Shown here in pieces: positions 6,506-6,535 of a stretch of DNA of 6,535 nt (position 1 is its first letter; every line of letters begins with the position of its first letter). The stretch comes from JANNRR01 sp031401675 (lineage in GTDB: Bacteria; Pseudomonadota; Alphaproteobacteria; Rhodobacterales; Rhodobacteraceae), in the NCBI GenBank assembly GCA_031401675.1, contig JANNRR010000165.1, forward strand, positions 1 through 6,535. Reading direction: 5' to 3'. The notes beneath the pieces are model-generated. The model saw only the letters and a program-made list of their open reading frames with translations, searched no databases and was not told the DNA's origin. A program made the translations under genes and the position numbers.

Positions 6506-6535
6506 CCAATCGCCGGGAAAACGATCCCCCGGATC

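Noticed and set aside
6210..6509. Minus-strand open frame of 99 residues at the right edge.
   Set aside because: It overlaps the oxidoreductase 3' end in antisense and is out of frame with the recognisable IS5-type transposase tail.

Overview
The window is high-GC DNA on which almost every gene reads rightward. Codon use, the transposase types and the catabolic genes suggest an alphaproteobacterium, most likely of the Rhodobacterales (Paracoccus/roseobacter-like). This placement comes from general protein resemblance; no marker gene is present.

Layout: the left edge (1-111) is the C-terminal end of an IS630-family transposase. After a short gap comes a LysR-type regulator (152-1102). A 61-base gap with a 14-bp palindrome leads to a trimethylamine methyltransferase (MttB) family gene of the non-pyrrolysine class (1164-2726). 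Eleven bases later starts an FAD-dependent dehydrogenase of the dimethylglycine/sarcosine type, fused to a C-terminal GcvT-like folate domain (2738-5149). After a further 40 bases comes a zinc-less medium-chain quinone-oxidoreductase-like enzyme (5190-6311). Immediately after its stop codon lies what looks like the terminal inverted repeat of an IS5-family (IS903-like) element. The C-terminal end of that element's transposase reads leftward (6368 to about 6505), and its similarity stops before the catalytic glutamate.

How the genes may work together: the MttB-family protein would remove a methyl group from a quaternary or tertiary methylamine (glycine betaine or a relative is the natural guess). 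The flavoprotein would oxidatively demethylate the resulting dimethyl- or monomethylamino acid and pass the one-carbon unit to tetrahydrofolate in its GcvT domain. The LysR protein is the likely local regulator. The oxidoreductase's substrate is unknown, and its place in the pathway rests only on position. No corrinoid protein or corrinoid-reactivating protein, the usual partners of MttB-type enzymes, is encoded in the window.

The cassette therefore looks like a small methylamine/betaine catabolic unit between two insertion-sequence remnants. No RNA genes, CRISPR arrays or stretches over 300 bases without a gene were seen.
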